Shown piece after piece: positions 63,510 to 64,000 of a stretch of DNA of 64,000 nucleotides (position 1 is its first letter; each line of letters begins with the position of its first letter). Both the position numbers and the translations under genes were made by a program. Origin of the DNA: Flavobacterium yafengii. GTDB taxonomy: Bacteria; Bacteroidota; Bacteroidia; Flavobacteriales; Flavobacteriaceae. The stretch is from the NCBI RefSeq assembly GCF_030010375.1, contig NZ_JASCRY010000001.1, positions 868,001 to 932,000 on the forward strand, read 5' to 3'. The notes under the pieces are model-generated. The model was not told where the DNA came from and made no database searches. It saw nothing but the letters and a program-made list of their open reading frames with translations.

Positions 63510-64000
63510 ATGTATACATTTTCAAGTAAATTAAAAACTTTTTCTTTCATCTTAATGGCTGTAGGTCTTTTAGGAATTGGATATGGTTTTTTAACTGCAC
63601 CTAAAGATATTCAGGAAGTTGAAAAACTTCTTGCGGCCGAAAGTCATGGTGGTCATGGTGAAGCTAAACATGAAGCGACAACTGCTGCTGAACCTTCGCA
63701 TGAAGCTGCTGCTAACCATAGTGAAGCTGTCGAAGAGAAAAAAACAGAAGAATCTCATGAAGCTGTAGCTCCAACAGATGATACTGCTAAAGTTGCTGAA
63801 GTAGCACATGTTGAACCAGTTCACGCTGAGGCAGCTGTTAAAAAAGAAGGTCATGATGTTAGTGAAGAAGCTGAACATACTGAGCATTTGAATCATGTTT
63901 TACACCAACTACAAAACAAACCTTGGTCTGCTTTATACGTTGCTTGTATTTTCTTTATGCTTGTTTCTCTTGGAGTTTTAGTATTTTATGCAATTCAACA
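63510..64000 (+). CDS. actF: alternative complex III subunit ActF, 5' part only
   Basis: The frame opens with ATG at 63510 (MYTFSSKLKTFSFILMAVGL) and remains open to the window end, giving 163 complete codons. A first membrane segment (about residues 11-29) is followed by a charged loop of about 95 residues rich in His, Glu and Ala (SHGGHGEAKHEA and similar, 13 histidines). A second segment (about 143-162) then starts. It matches ActF, the second NrfD-like quinone-site subunit, by position after actE. The 3' part lies outside the window. Confidence 0.88.
   Translation, partial: MYTFSSKLKTFSFILMAVGLLGIGYGFLTAPKDIQEVEKLLAAESHGGHGEAKHEATTAAEPSHEAAANHSEAVEEKKTEESHEAVAPTDDTAKVAEVAHVEPVHAEAAVKKEGHDVSEEAEHTEHLNHVLHQLQNKPWSALYVACIFFMLVSLGVLVFYAIQ

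Noticed and set aside
63591..63896. Minus-strand 101-residue frame at the right edge
   Set aside because: It is the antisense of the His/Glu/Ala-rich loop of actF, whose own frame is open to the window end.
1..64000. Prophage, defence island or mobile element as the special system of this window
   Set aside because: No integrase, transposase, phage structural, restriction or toxin-antitoxin gene is recognisable. Nearly all genes are conserved flavobacterial core genes in ordinary order.

Overview
The window is chromosomal DNA of a Flavobacteriaceae bacterium, almost certainly a Flavobacterium. The evidence is low GC content, the gliding genes gldE and gldD behind mutY and ssb, and an alternative complex III operon in the order actABCDEF. 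Further signs are Bacteroidetes families (DUF3127, DUF2723, DUF4301, DUF3341, a TonB receptor), promoters of the TTTG-N19-TANNTTTG type, and the lack of Shine-Dalgarno sequences before most starts. I see no rRNA operon, CRISPR array, insertion sequence, prophage or defence island. Most of the window is core genome, and the unusual features are small proteins, leader RNAs, repeats and domain losses or fusions.

Layout. 1-2.2 kb: an AraC regulator divergent from an MFS exporter. 2.2-4.4 kb (minus): rng, a 30-residue very basic protein and HU. 4.5-8.0 kb (plus): mutY, ssb, gldE, gldD. 8.1-16.5 kb: an HMA-domain lipoprotein, a DMT transporter, a pair of M16 peptidases (one with and one without the zinc motif), rplU-rpmA, two DoxX-like membrane proteins and ahcY. 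16.7-23.7 kb (plus): a phosphopantetheinyl transferase, an archaeal-type GGGP synthase, a PnuC-type transporter, a NadR-like kinase fused to DUF4301, arfB, and a TPP riboswitch controlling a TonB-dependent receptor. The transporter, kinase and receptor suggest vitamin uptake, probably thiamine.

24-32 kb: two small secreted proteins (one a degenerate Rieske lipoprotein), greA with a terminator-like leader hairpin, a HIT protein, a transglutaminase, an orphan histidine kinase, a flavin reductase, a DUF3127 protein with an SSB-like tail, aat, tag and a queuosine-precursor transporter. 32.3-35.1 kb (minus): the translation genes rplM-rpsI-rpsB-tsf. 35.4-47.1 kb: a LacI regulator, polA, a large surface protein, a metallophosphoesterase, a thioredoxin fold without its cysteines, a polysaccharide deacetylase and a DUF2723 membrane glycosyltransferase.

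47.2-53.3 kb: tRNA-Gln, a universal stress protein, and rimP-nusA-infB behind a leader hairpin. 53.5-55.9 kb: a recent tandem duplication of a PKD-type lipoprotein gene and about 800 bases without a gene. 56-64 kb: a SPOR-domain protein, then actA to actF of alternative complex III (quinol:cytochrome c oxidoreductase); actF runs off the right edge. Start codons were moved from the longest ORF wherever a promoter, terminator, signal peptide or family length argued for it.
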